Positions 40,858 through 49,916 of a stretch of 64,000 nt of DNA are shown here, one piece after another. The position numbers and the translations under genes are program-made. This DNA is from CAYSWV01 sp964434865 (GTDB taxonomy: Bacteria; Cyanobacteriota; Cyanobacteriia; Thermostichales; Thermostichaceae). Each line of letters begins with the position of its first letter. Position 1 is the first letter of the stretch. Below the pieces are notes generated by a model. It did not search any database and had not been told where the DNA came from. It saw only the letters and a program-made list of their open reading frames with translations. The stretch covers positions 1 to 64,000 of the forward strand of contig CAYSWV010000019.1 in NCBI GenBank assembly GCA_964434865.1, written 5' to 3'.

Positions 40858-41250
40858 TTACAGAGTTTTCAGATAGCTCAATAAGTCAGCCATCGATTGT
40901 GGATCAGGTTGGAATTGAGGCATAGGGGGAGTATTGCCACTGGTGACCTGCTCAATAATAAATTGATCTGAGCGGCGAGATTGTAAGCCCTTTAAGCTAG
41001 GACCCACACGACCATATCCGTCTAACCCATGGCATGCTGCACAGTTTTGCATAAATAAGGATTCACCCCGATCAGCGCAGCCTTCCAATGCAATCACAGC
41101 TTGACTATAGGGATCAGATTGAAGTAAAGCATGGGAGCCAAGAAATACAGCAAAGCCAAGCAACAGACCCATGGCAACAACCCGTAATGCTCGCACCCAG
41201 GTATGAGGAATGGGAAACAATGGGTAATGAAGATTAGTCACGTGTTGCAC
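40858..41250 (-). CDS. cytM: Cytochrome cM
   Basis: This 130-residue c-type cytochrome has an uncleaved-looking N-terminal membrane anchor (VVAMGLLLGFAVFLGSHALL). The heme-binding motif is CAACH near residue 70 in FMQNCAACHGLDGYGRVGPSL. The distal methionine lies in TPPMPQF near 109. Cytochrome cM is a low-abundance cyanobacterial protein linked to suppression of heterotrophic growth and to stress. The length and the QNCAACHG context fit cytM better than c6. The extra N-terminal ~20 residues (MQHVTNLHYPLFPIP) may not be translated. Confidence 0.85.
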   Translation of the reverse strand: MQHVTNLHYPLFPIPHTWVRALRVVAMGLLLGFAVFLGSHALLQSDPYSQAVIALEGCADRGESLFMQNCAACHGLDGYGRVGPSLKGLQSRRSDQFIIEQVTSGNTPPMPQFQPDPQSMADLLSYLKTL

Positions 41251-41355
41251 AGGACAAGAAATAGGAGCAAAACTTTTAAAAGATTTACAATCTTCCTAAC
41301 AACATAGCTCAGTGCCTACAACCTGCCAATATTTTGTAAGGATGTTTACAATTAC

Positions 41356-43080
41356 TTAAGATTTAGAGGGTGGAACCCAGATTTTTTGCATAACTTCATA
41401 CTGAGCTGTTCGACCTGAATCCAGTGATTGAATGTAGGGGATCGGATCAGCCGGTTTTGAGGTTAAGAGCCGGAGGGTGGGAAACGGTTCGGCTGCCCCA
41501 TAGCAAATCCAAGTTTTGATCTTGGGCAAGTGTTCCTGACATAGATGATGAATGAGGGGGGGGACGCCTTCAAATTCTGGATAATACGGTGGTGATACGA
41601 ACCATTGAACAAGTAAACCTGTCGCTTTTGCCAAGACTTGCTCCAGTGCTACTAAGGGAGTGGCATGATCACTGATCAAGGTTTGCAATCCTTTAGCCTG
41701 AGGTACGGTGAGAGCAGGTGCATCTGCTGTTAATACCAGAGAGCCTAAGGACTGATCAATCCAAATCCAGTTAATCCAGCCAGGGTGGGGGGTTAGTGGC
41801 AACGCCATCAGATGAGAGCCTCGGATCGCTGAGCGCGTGAGCGTCCGGGCACAAGTTTTGGCATCAGCTTGGCCCAAGGTTGACTGTACCCCTTCTATGA
41901 CCTGAGCCCAAGTTGCCTTATCCGACGAAGACTTCTCTACTAGAGGGCTTTCAGTTTCTGATGTAATGTCTTGGGGGTGTTGAAGAGGGGGCCAGTAGTG
42001 TTCAAGTTGTGATCGAAATTCTGAAAATAGGCGAGCTTTGGCTGATAAAATCCGGGTGACTGAGTGGGCAATCCGCTCGGGGGGGATGCTTCCTTGTTCA
42101 ACAGCCTGACAAATAGCTTGAATAGCAGCTTCAGGATCCACGGGGGCTAGTAATAGATCAACGCCTGCCATCACCGCTCTGACAGCAATATCGCCGGGAT
42201 CATAGTGTTGGGTTAACCAAGGCTGATCCAGAGCATCTGAAACGACTAACCCTGAGTAGGACCATTTTTTGCGCAAGATAGGCTCAATCAGTTGGGTTGA
42301 TAACGTAACCGGCCACTCAGGATCAATCTCAGCAACTTTGACATGGGAGGTCATGATTGCATCGACCCCTGCGGCGATAGCTTGTTGCAGAGGGATCCAC
42401 CGTTTGGCAAGCCAGTCGCCTAGTTTAGAGTCTAGGGACGGTAGTGCTGTTACGGAGTCAGGTCTGAGCAGCCCACAGTAGCCCGGAAAATATTTGGCGG
42501 TTGTTAATACTGGGTGGGGTTGGGTGGCTCGAATCCAGGTTTGCACTAAGTGGCCGACGTGATCAGGATCCCGTCCCAGGGTTCGTTGGATGGAGATTAG
42601 GGCTAAGTCGGGATGGTCTCGGGATAACACCAGATCGGTCACGGGTGCTAATAACCAATTCAGGCCCAGGGCAGCGGCTTCTCGAGCTGTAACCTCCCCC
42701 AGAGCTTGGGCTTTTGTACTAGCATCCGATCCCAGCCAGTAGAGGCAAAAGGGATTAGGAAAAGCTGTGGCGCCCGCAAAACAAGCCCCGACCCCAGCCT
42801 CAACTTCTGCACCTACTAACAATGGAACAGTTGCCCAAGCCTGAAAGCGCTGAATGTTGAGCAGAGCCTCGATCGCTGTGCCTGCTTGCAGCCAGATACC
42901 TCCAATGCCAGTGGTTTGAATTAAGGGTTGTAAGTTGATGCAAGAGTACCCTTTAGGCCCTGGTAGCCTTAGAGATTCCGTGATTTGATCAGGATCAAGG
43001 AGTTGTCCTGAAGCCCGGACAATCACCATCTGAGCCACTTGATGGGGTAGATCTAAAGATGAGATACCAGTCCAAGTCAT
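41356..43080 (-). CDS. GH3 family protein (NagZ-like) with altered catalytic motifs
   Basis: This 574-residue protein has the N-terminal TIM-barrel domain of family GH3. Near residue 195 the NagZ signature KHFPGHGDTxxDSH reads KYFPGYCGLLRPDSV, so the general acid/base histidine of NagZ-type enzymes is replaced by valine. GVDAIMTSHVKV near 240 and the nucleophile strand YSGLVVSDALDQ near 275 are retained. A ~200-residue C-terminal domain without recognisable catalytic motif follows (residues 370-574). GH3 NagZ enzymes remove N-acetylglucosamine from muropeptides. This protein may use another acid/base, have a different substrate, or be inactive. There is no signal peptide. Confidence 0.75.
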   Translation of the reverse strand: MTWTGISSLDLPHQVAQMVIVRASGQLLDPDQITESLRLPGPKGYSCINLQPLIQTTGIGGIWLQAGTAIEALLNIQRFQAWATVPLLVGAEVEAGVGACFAGATAFPNPFCLYWLGSDASTKAQALGEVTAREAAALGLNWLLAPVTDLVLSRDHPDLALISIQRTLGRDPDHVGHLVQTWIRATQPHPVLTTAKYFPGYCGLLRPDSVTALPSLDSKLGDWLAKRWIPLQQAIAAGVDAIMTSHVKVAEIDPEWPVTLSTQLIEPILRKKWSYSGLVVSDALDQPWLTQHYDPGDIAVRAVMAGVDLLLAPVDPEAAIQAICQAVEQGSIPPERIAHSVTRILSAKARLFSEFRSQLEHYWPPLQHPQDITSETESPLVEKSSSDKATWAQVIEGVQSTLGQADAKTCARTLTRSAIRGSHLMALPLTPHPGWINWIWIDQSLGSLVLTADAPALTVPQAKGLQTLISDHATPLVALEQVLAKATGLLVQWFVSPPYYPEFEGVPPLIHHLCQEHLPKIKTWICYGAAEPFPTLRLLTSKPADPIPYIQSLDSGRTAQYEVMQKIWVPPSKS

Positions 43081-43234
43081 GAGGTATTGCTAATGGGGTG
43101 TACCTAGCCTATTTACGCAAACATGCCAGCTCAAGGCGTCTTAATTTAGCATGATCGAGGTCGACATGTTCCATCTAATAGTCCCATCTATATAGTATTG
43201 AAACTTATGTCTGAGCCTCCCCATCCGGTAAACC

Positions 43235-44806
43235 ATGACTATGGCTAAGCTCATTTTGTTGATACTAGTTGCATCTTTCATCTATATTTCAATGCAACGA
43301 TTATTTGCTCAAGGGTCTGCTGTTCCTTGGAAGATGCTGTGGCTCGTCTTAATGGCTCCGCCAGCTATCATTGTGATATCTGAGCTATTGGGGTATGAGC
43401 TTCCCATTGTGCTCGTTTCGTTGTTGTTTTTAGCCTCCTATTTAACCTTTGTTCTTATGTTTCGAGATCGTATCTCAGCAGCCTCCAAACACGATGATCA
43501 TTCTGAGTCTGAAGCTTCATCCTCGCCAACTCCTTCAACCCAGCTATCGCCAGCATCCTCTGAGGCCACTTCTGACGAGACTAGTTCAGCTTCACCGGCC
43601 TCTGATGTCCTCTCCTCAGTGTTGACGACCCTACCGATTGCAGATGTACCCAAAGATCGACTCCGCAGTTGCTTTCCGTGGAGTATTTTTTATCTTCAAA
43701 AGGTCGAGTATCGGAATCAGGCCATTATTTGTCGAGGTAATTTGCGGGTCGATCCGACTGAAGCTTATGACTGTATTCAAACTAATGTTCAAACTCAATT
43801 TGGTGATCGATTTTTGGTTGTTCTTCAAGAAGGTTTGGCAGGTAAGCCCTTTTTTGCTTTAGTTCCCAATACAGCGCGACGATCAACCGTAAGCACCCCG
43901 GATAATCCCTATTTAGCTTTAACTTTACTGTTATGCACCCTTTTGACCACCATGAGTGCAGGTGCTGTGGCATCAGGAGTTAATCCCAGTCATTTAGCCT
44001 TCCCTGGCCTGTTAACCCATTGGCTAGATCTGGGTTATGGAATCCCTTACACGGTTGGTATGGTGGCTATACTATCAGCCCATGAAGGGGCCCGCTACTG
44101 GGTCGCCCGTCGCCATCACATTAATCTTTCAATACCTTATTTTATTCCGCTACCGTTTGCCCTCGGAACGTTTGGAGCTGTTTCTCAACTACGAGAACCG
44201 GTCCCCAATCGCAAAGTCCTCTTTGATCTAGGTGTGGCTGGACCTTTGGCAGGGTCAATCATGTCTTTGCTAATGCTGGTGATTGGCTTAACTCTCTCAG
44301 CTGAAATTCCAGCCCCCTTGACAGAACCAGGTGAAGCCTTACTGCCCATTATTAATTATGAAATGGACCCCTCGGCTTCCTTTTTACTGGGGATTTTGGC
44401 CAAAGCGATTATGGGATCCGGTCTGAGTCCAGATCATTTTATTCACCTGCATCCCCTGGCTTTTGCGGGTTGGGTTGGGTTTGTGGTGATCAGTTTTAAC
44501 TTGATGCCCATCGGTCAATTAGATGGCGGCCATATTGTTCATGCGGTTTATGGTCAACAGATGGGAGCTAATGTTGGGCTGGTAGCTCGTGGATTGGTAT
44601 TACTGTTAGCTTGGCAAATTCAACAATGGCTATTCGTCTGGTTTTTCTTACTGATACTGATGGCGAATGGCGACGAACCTGCTTTAAATGATGTCACTGA
44701 ATTGGATGAAACTCGAGATCTGCTGGGCTTATTTTCGATGTCGTTATTGGCCGCTATCATTTTGCCGATCCCATCCTTCTTACAAGCCATGATCGGGCTA
44801 ACTTAG
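43235..44806 (+). CDS. Site-2 protease (M50, EGY-like) with a substituted zinc ligand
   Basis: This 523-residue membrane protein resembles cyanobacterial and plastid EGY site-2 proteases. Two N-terminal TM segments precede a Ser-rich linker (~residues 85-125) and a soluble domain. The M50 core has ~6 TMs, with SIPYFIPLPFALGTFGAVSQ near residue 298 and NLMPIGQLDGGHIVHAVYG near 427 (the third ligand lies in LDGGH). The HExxH motif reads HEGAR (H283, E284, R287), so the second histidine is an arginine. EGY3-type plant homologues also lack a complete motif. Activity is therefore doubtful. Upstream partners in regulated proteolysis are not evident. Confidence 0.8.
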   Translation: MTMAKLILLILVASFIYISMQRLFAQGSAVPWKMLWLVLMAPPAIIVISELLGYELPIVLVSLLFLASYLTFVLMFRDRISAASKHDDHSESEASSSPTPSTQLSPASSEATSDETSSASPASDVLSSVLTTLPIADVPKDRLRSCFPWSIFYLQKVEYRNQAIICRGNLRVDPTEAYDCIQTNVQTQFGDRFLVVLQEGLAGKPFFALVPNTARRSTVSTPDNPYLALTLLLCTLLTTMSAGAVASGVNPSHLAFPGLLTHWLDLGYGIPYTVGMVAILSAHEGARYWVARRHHINLSIPYFIPLPFALGTFGAVSQLREPVPNRKVLFDLGVAGPLAGSIMSLLMLVIGLTLSAEIPAPLTEPGEALLPIINYEMDPSASFLLGILAKAIMGSGLSPDHFIHLHPLAFAGWVGFVVISFNLMPIGQLDGGHIVHAVYGQQMGANVGLVARGLVLLLAWQIQQWLFVWFFLLILMANGDEPALNDVTELDETRDLLGLFSMSLLAAIILPIPSFLQAMIGLT

Positions 44807-44813
44807 GGTTGAC

Positions 44814-44914
44814 AAGGACTGTGTTGGTCTGATTAACCCTCACATGGGTTCGATTCCCTCACGATGATGATCTCTAAGCACAGCTATTGCTGAGAAACTT
44901 GCCGTAAAATCTAT
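44814..44914 (+). other. tRNA T-arm-like fragment with flanking complementarity, candidate lone RNA element
   Basis: GGGTTCGATTCCC at 44848-44860 is a T-arm-like hairpin (loop TTCGATT, 3-bp core stem). It sits between CTGTG (5' side, ~44829) and CACAG (3' side, ~44879), and CAAG/ACTTG flanks occur further out (ACAAGG ~44817; AACTTGCC ~44896). The arrangement is reminiscent of the Y-RNA-like units at 16365-17103, but the shared AAGCTTACAT motif is missing. It may be a tRNA relic or a diverged solitary unit. Confidence 0.35.
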
Positions 44915-45105
44915 GTGCTGATATCGGAATCAACCATGGATGAGTCATGAATAAGCGAGCAACCATCGCCCCAGAGATTATTGTCAGTTACCATCGATAA
45001 GTCTGACCATTTGGAGGTCCCCTTTGAATGGCTATGAGCTTGTGCTGTGCCGTTAAGCTCTACAGACAACCTGTGTCAATCGTCCATTAGTAATCTGTTT
45101 GTCCT

Positions 45106-46611
45106 GTGATTGAAGCTGAAGTCCACCAGCAGTTACGACATCTTCTACGGCAGAATCCTGAGATCGCGTGGCCACACCAACTGACTATGGCCCGCATGGT
45201 GGCTCGGGGGTTGCGGTTAGAGCGGAGTGCCTTGATCCAACTCACGATGTCAGCCCCTTACCGACTGAGTTATTTACTCCCTGCACTGATGTGGTCAGGT
45301 CCAGTCGTGTTGTGTGCTACTGCTGCTGTCCAAGCTGAGATTTTAGGCACTGAGATTCCCTGGATCCAAACGGTTTTGCAAGTCCCCAAGCCTGTAATTC
45401 AAGGTCCGACTTGGCCGGGATCCGATTTTGCTGGTGTGTTTTTGCTGGAGCCTAAGGATTGGTTACAAGCTCGCCTCCATCCTCATGAGTCGACCCCCCT
45501 GCCTCAAACCGTTCCCTTATTACTTGACGGAGCAGAACAGTTAGAAACTTGGGTTCAAGATGTTCTAACAACCACAATAGATCCATCAGACTGGCAACGA
45601 TTACAGCGGGCGCTCCCTTATCTGACTGAAGTGATTTCAGAAACCCAAGTGCAAGTGACGCTCTGTTTGCTCCAAAGGCCTTTAGCCCGTGTTTTACTGC
45701 ATACTCAAGAGCAGACAAAGCTATTGAAACTCCTAGATTTACTCCCCTCAGAGTCCGCTTGTCTGCCCCAACGCTGGTTACGGTTTAAATACCAGGCGAC
45801 CCACTCAGGTTATACGTTATGGGCAACGATCCATCGGGCATCAGGACAAATCTCATTACATTGTAGTCCGCTAACTTTTAGCGACTGGTTACACCCGATT
45901 TGGCAAACACAACCGGTTGTGATCATGGGTGAGGCGCTGGATCTAGATCGAGATGCTCGCACATTTCGGCAACGGATGGGATTACCTGATCTAACCCCTC
46001 TAAAATTTCATCCCGATAGCTCTGATCAACTCATTCAAGGCCTACAAATTTATACCCCTCGACTGCCAGTGCCTAACACCCCCTCCTTTCGAGACTATGT
46101 TCTAGTTGAAGCCAAGCACCTCATCTGCGAAACCAGTGGTTCAACTGTGGTCTTGGTCTCTGATCAGCCCCTTCAAACCCAACTGGGTGCTGCTTTAGCT
46201 GCTGAGTTTGGCACTCGGGTTCGAGTCAACCTGCCCCATCAATCTGATCGCGGTATTTTGGTGTGCAGTTGGGACTATTGGTTAGCTGCTAAAGGTACCT
46301 TACCCAACCCTGATTTACTGATCATTATTACGCTCCCGTTTCCTTCGACTGAGCATCCTCTGGTAGCTAGTCAGGTGGAGTATTTGCGCCAGCAAGGTCA
46401 AGATTGGTTTAGATCTTATTTACTCCCTACAGCAGCGGCTTATTTACAACGAGCCATTCATCCCCTTAGAACTCAACCTCGTCGCTCAGAGGATCCAGCG
46501 ATGATGATCGCCATTTTGGACAGTCGTATTAGTTCACGGAGCTACGGTACTCAATTGCTAGAGGCGCTAGGTCCCATTGCCAGAACCCATCGGCGGAAGT
46601 TGCTAGCCTAA
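45106..46611 (+). CDS. Degenerate DinG/Rad3-like helicase
   Basis: This 501-residue protein is most like DinG-type superfamily 2 helicases but has lost their motifs. The Walker A position reads MSAPYRLSYLLP instead of GTGKTxxYLxP. The DEAH box position reads LLLDGAEQL. Motif VI (QGxGRLIR) reads YLQRAIHPLR, while DPAMMIAILDSRISSRSYGTQ is a recognisable DinG C-terminal segment (normally D.G...ILD.R...KxYG). Loss of P-loop and DEAH residues implies no ATP-driven unwinding. A structural or regulatory role, or relaxed selection, is likely. It starts with GTG without a strong ribosome site. Confidence 0.65.
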   Translation: MIEAEVHQQLRHLLRQNPEIAWPHQLTMARMVARGLRLERSALIQLTMSAPYRLSYLLPALMWSGPVVLCATAAVQAEILGTEIPWIQTVLQVPKPVIQGPTWPGSDFAGVFLLEPKDWLQARLHPHESTPLPQTVPLLLDGAEQLETWVQDVLTTTIDPSDWQRLQRALPYLTEVISETQVQVTLCLLQRPLARVLLHTQEQTKLLKLLDLLPSESACLPQRWLRFKYQATHSGYTLWATIHRASGQISLHCSPLTFSDWLHPIWQTQPVVIMGEALDLDRDARTFRQRMGLPDLTPLKFHPDSSDQLIQGLQIYTPRLPVPNTPSFRDYVLVEAKHLICETSGSTVVLVSDQPLQTQLGAALAAEFGTRVRVNLPHQSDRGILVCSWDYWLAAKGTLPNPDLLIIITLPFPSTEHPLVASQVEYLRQQGQDWFRSYLLPTAAAYLQRAIHPLRTQPRRSEDPAMMIAILDSRISSRSYGTQLLEALGPIARTHRRKLLA

Positions 46612-46714
46612 CTACAGGTTGAAACAATCGATTAAAGCCAACTCCTGTGAGTTCAACCATTACTTAGTTCAACCATTACATTAACCATGGACAAGATAAT
46701 CTAGGCTATATCAG

Positions 46715-47938
46715 CTAATTACCCAAGATTTTGATAGCTCGGGGTGGATCTGCAAAGACATCTTCAGGATGGTTTTGAGTTCGAGTTGAGGCGGGTTGAA
46801 TAGGTGACAAAGGACGTTCAGTATCAAATTGAAATAAGTAAACGGGTAAGGGCTGTGATCCCAACCCCATCGTAGCCAGAATGTCAATTTGGGTTAATGC
46901 GTCTCTGGACGCTGGCCGAGTCAGGTTAAAAGCTGTGATCTCTTCGGTCAATACTGAATCGCTATCTTGGTTGCGTAAGCCAATGCTGAACTGACGGTTA
47001 CCATTTTCATCGGTCCCTAAGAGTTGAACATCACCAGACTCAATCCGACTGGAGTTGGGTAAACCAGCCACTGTAGGAGGTGTATCGACTGGGGGCTGTG
47101 ACGGTAGAAACCGTAAGGCTTCACCATCAGGTAAAATCTGGTAGTCTTGATAATCCTGACGAACTTCCAACGTCCCCCGGAACACTCGGCGCGATAGGCC
47201 TTCAAGGGTCCAAAAGCCATAACCCAGGTTAACGGCTACGGCAGTGGGTAGCCAATGCTCCTCAACCGGCTCAAAGTTTAGCAAGATATAGGATTCTCCC
47301 CAAACACCCGTGAGGAAGAGTAAAGCTTGATAGGGTAAGGCGGTCTCAGGATCCAACCATAACTCCCGGAGCTGGCCCTGCCCTTCAGCAGTGGGTTCTA
47401 AGACTAAATGAATAGCTTCATGGGTTCGATCAGGAAATAGACGAGATCGCAATTGCTTAGATTCTGTTGAAATAACGGTATAGTCATGAGGCTGAGTGAG
47501 TAAATTGAAACCTACTTCTGGCATCAAAGCATCAGGCTCTGAAACATAGACAGAATAGAGTTTAAAGACATCGGATTGATTGACGATTTCTAACCCCTTA
47601 GAGTCTAGCAGCCTGATTCGATCTCCTTGAGCTAACCATGCTTGCCAGCTGCCATCTTGTCGGAGTAGAACATCAAGTGTCGCTGTAAATGCTTGGGCGC
47701 CTGTGACTTTGACTTGTTGACGATACTGAAGATTGGGTAGAGGGGGTAAAGCTTTTAGGGCTTGATCATACTGTTGAAGTAAAACATCACTGTCAGGTAG
47801 GACTGGATCTGTCGCCGCCTGTAAACCGATATCAGCATAACCTGATCCCAACCAAAATCCGGCACTACCAACTAAACAGACTCCGATCTGCCAGATCTTG
47901 GCTAGGTGTCTTCGATATTCAACTTGTGAGATAAACAT
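46715..47938 (-). CDS. Exported hypothetical protein, LolA/outer-membrane-lipoprotein-like
   Basis: This 407-residue protein has an N-terminal hydrophobic segment (IGVCLVGSAGFWLGSGYADI), likely a signal or anchor. The region from ~45 to 240 (QYRQQVKVTGAQAFTATLDV, WQAWLAQGDRIRLLD, ELWLDPETALPYQALLFL) has the half-barrel strand pattern of LolA/DUF2092-type periplasmic proteins that carry lipids or sense envelope stress. The C-terminal part (from ~290) is a separate, less ordered region with NFVL-type strands (LLGTDENGNRQFSIGLRN). I infer a periplasmic role; the ligand is unknown. Confidence 0.6.
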   Translation of the reverse strand: MFISQVEYRRHLAKIWQIGVCLVGSAGFWLGSGYADIGLQAATDPVLPDSDVLLQQYDQALKALPPLPNLQYRQQVKVTGAQAFTATLDVLLRQDGSWQAWLAQGDRIRLLDSKGLEIVNQSDVFKLYSVYVSEPDALMPEVGFNLLTQPHDYTVISTESKQLRSRLFPDRTHEAIHLVLEPTAEGQGQLRELWLDPETALPYQALLFLTGVWGESYILLNFEPVEEHWLPTAVAVNLGYGFWTLEGLSRRVFRGTLEVRQDYQDYQILPDGEALRFLPSQPPVDTPPTVAGLPNSSRIESGDVQLLGTDENGNRQFSIGLRNQDSDSVLTEEITAFNLTRPASRDALTQIDILATMGLGSQPLPVYLFQFDTERPLSPIQPASTRTQNHPEDVFADPPRAIKILGN

Positions 47939-47986
47939 GGTAAATCAGGTTAGAGTTTGATCAGGCAAAACATCAATCACAACCTA

Positions 47987-48187
47987 TCAATCAATGGGGA
48001 TGGATTGAGTGCCTTGACTAGTAGACGACTTGACGGGTTGGGAGGATTCCGGTTTGTAACCCTGTTGTTCAAGCCAACTCTTGAGCGGATCCTGGTTCAA
48101 ATCAAGTTGTAAGAATCCGGCCACTAACCCGGCACAGAAAGGAATAGGATTTTGGGTGATCTCTGAGAAAAGAGAATTAGAGTTCAT
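47987..48187 (-). CDS. Small conserved cyanobacterial-type protein, 66 residues
   Basis: From the ATG at 48187 the product begins MNSNSLFSEITQNPIPFCAG, continues LVAGFLQLDLNQDPLKSWLE and has a low-complexity Ser/Gln tail. The pattern NPIPF..G...G...L....DP...WL matches a short cyanobacterial family that I remember as uncharacterised. It has one weakly hydrophobic helix and no catalytic motif. The longer frame to 48229 lacks support. It lies just upstream of the exported protein at 46715 on the same strand, with a 48-base spacer. Confidence 0.55.
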   Translation of the reverse strand: MNSNSLFSEITQNPIPFCAGLVAGFLQLDLNQDPLKSWLEQQGYKPESSQPVKSSTSQGTQSIPID

Positions 48188-48250
48188 GAACGCTAGATCC
48201 ACAACTACGCCCTCAATCCTAGCAGGCACACTGGGTGATAGCTACCCTTC

Positions 48251-48286
48251 TGAAGTAATCCATGCTGTTGAAGTAATCCATGCTGT
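48251..48286. repeat. 18-bp perfect tandem duplication
   Basis: TGAAGTAATCCATGCTGT occurs twice head to tail in the spacer between gatB and the small protein gene. Confidence 0.85.
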
Positions 48287-48336
48287 CATCCACTTGGTTA
48301 ATCTAAGCCTACTAGTCCTAAGTCAGCTTGCCCTGG

Positions 48337-49824
48337 CTAACCCACTTGATTCAACGTTTGCTTCAGTAGATCATTGGTTAACTGCGGATCGGCTCGCCCT
48401 TGGGTTTTCTTCATCATTTGGCCCACAAAGAACCCAAACAGTTTATCTTTTCCGCCACGATATTGCTCAACTTGCTTCGGATTATCCGCTATCACTTCCT
48501 CAATTAGAGCTTTTAAAGTTTCTGGATCAGCTAGGGTAGTGACCCCTTTAGCTTCAACTAAAGCTTGGACCGAGCCACCGGTTTGCATCAGTTCCGGTAA
48601 GATCTCTTTGGCAATTTTGCCACTAATCGTGCCCTGAGCAATGAGAGCCGTAAGTTCCGCTAGATGTTCAGGTCGAAAGGCAATCTCAGGGTAGTTCAAC
48701 TTATGGGTGTTGAGATAGCTAGCGATATCGCTCATGATCCAATTGGCTGCCGCCTTGGGTTCTGCACCAGCCACAATCGCCGCTTCAAAGTAATGGGCAG
48801 TGGCTTGATCATCGCTCAAATAACGAGCATCGTAGGCGGATAAGCCTAGTTCAGTTTGGTAGCGCTTGCGTTTTTTCTCAGGCAGTTCAGGCAGGTCGGC
48901 GTACCATCGTTGGAAATCAGCTTCACTAATACGGATAGGCAGTAGATCGGGTTCAGGGAAGTAACGATAGTCACTAGATCCTTCTTTAGAGCGCATACTG
49001 GTTGTCTTTTGACTATTTTCATCCCATAATCGTGTCTCTTGGACTAGAGCTTCACCCGATTCAATCGCCTTGACTTGCCGTTTAAACTCATAATCAATAG
49101 CCCGTTGGATCGCATTAAAGGAATTCATATTTTTGATTTCAACTTTAGTGCCGAATGTCGTCGATCCGGCGGGTCTCACTGAGATATTGACATCACAGCG
49201 CATCGATCCCTCTTGCATATTGCCATCACTGGCACCCAGGTAGCGGACAATACGTTGTAACTCTTGAGCATACTCAGCGGCCTCTTGACCCGTGCGTAAA
49301 TCGGGTTCTGATACAATTTCAACCAGAGCTACACCGGCCCGGTTGTAATCCACTAACGAATAGGCAGACCCAGCCAGGCGATCACTGCCAGCGTGGACTA
49401 GCTTGCCAGCATCTTCTTCCATATGCATGCGGGTGATCCCGATCCGCTTCAGGCTAGGGTGCCCAGCTTCATCAAGCAATTCAATTTCTAGCCAGCCATG
49501 TTCAGCAATTGGAATATCGTACTGAGTGATTTGATAATTTTTAGGCAGATCGGGATAGAAGTATTGCTTGCGATCAAACTTACAATACCGGGCGATTTGG
49601 CAATTCAAGGCCACCCCAACTTTAACAGCATACTCTAAGACCTTTTGATTAAGGACAGGGAGCGTGCCGGGTAACCCCATACAAACCGGATCAATGTTTT
49701 GATTTGGGGGAGAACCAAAGGCGGTGGAACTGGCCGAAAAGATCTTAGAGGCTGTGCTGAGTTGGCAGTGGGTTTCTAAACCAATTACAGCCTCATAGTG
49801 AGTTTGTGTCGCAACTGCAGTCAT
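48337..49824 (-). CDS. gatB: Asp-tRNA(Asn)/Glu-tRNA(Gln) amidotransferase subunit B
   Basis: GatB (about 495 residues) recognises misacylated Glu-tRNA(Gln) or Asp-tRNA(Asn), activates the side chain and works in the GatCAB complex. The opening YEAVIGLETHCQLST, VCMGLPGTLPVLN near residue 55, and YFYPDLPKNYQITQYD near 92 are diagnostic. MHMEEDAGKLVH and DYNRAGVALVEIVSEPDLR are the kinase-like ATP and Mg sites. The C-terminal YqeY-like domain ends near LLKQTLNQVG. The start was set to the ATG at 49824 (MTAVATQTHYE). Upstream codons in frame do not fit the family. Confidence 0.95.
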   Translation of the reverse strand: MTAVATQTHYEAVIGLETHCQLSTASKIFSASSTAFGSPPNQNIDPVCMGLPGTLPVLNQKVLEYAVKVGVALNCQIARYCKFDRKQYFYPDLPKNYQITQYDIPIAEHGWLEIELLDEAGHPSLKRIGITRMHMEEDAGKLVHAGSDRLAGSAYSLVDYNRAGVALVEIVSEPDLRTGQEAAEYAQELQRIVRYLGASDGNMQEGSMRCDVNISVRPAGSTTFGTKVEIKNMNSFNAIQRAIDYEFKRQVKAIESGEALVQETRLWDENSQKTTSMRSKEGSSDYRYFPEPDLLPIRISEADFQRWYADLPELPEKKRKRYQTELGLSAYDARYLSDDQATAHYFEAAIVAGAEPKAAANWIMSDIASYLNTHKLNYPEIAFRPEHLAELTALIAQGTISGKIAKEILPELMQTGGSVQALVEAKGVTTLADPETLKALIEEVIADNPKQVEQYRGGKDKLFGFFVGQMMKKTQGRADPQLTNDLLKQTLNQVG

Positions 49825-49916
49825 AAGGAATGAGCACCTAAAGGAGTCTATTGCTGAGTTAGTCAAGGGTTGATCTATATTAGCGCCTACCCCCCTCGAT
49901 TCCCAATACAACCTGG

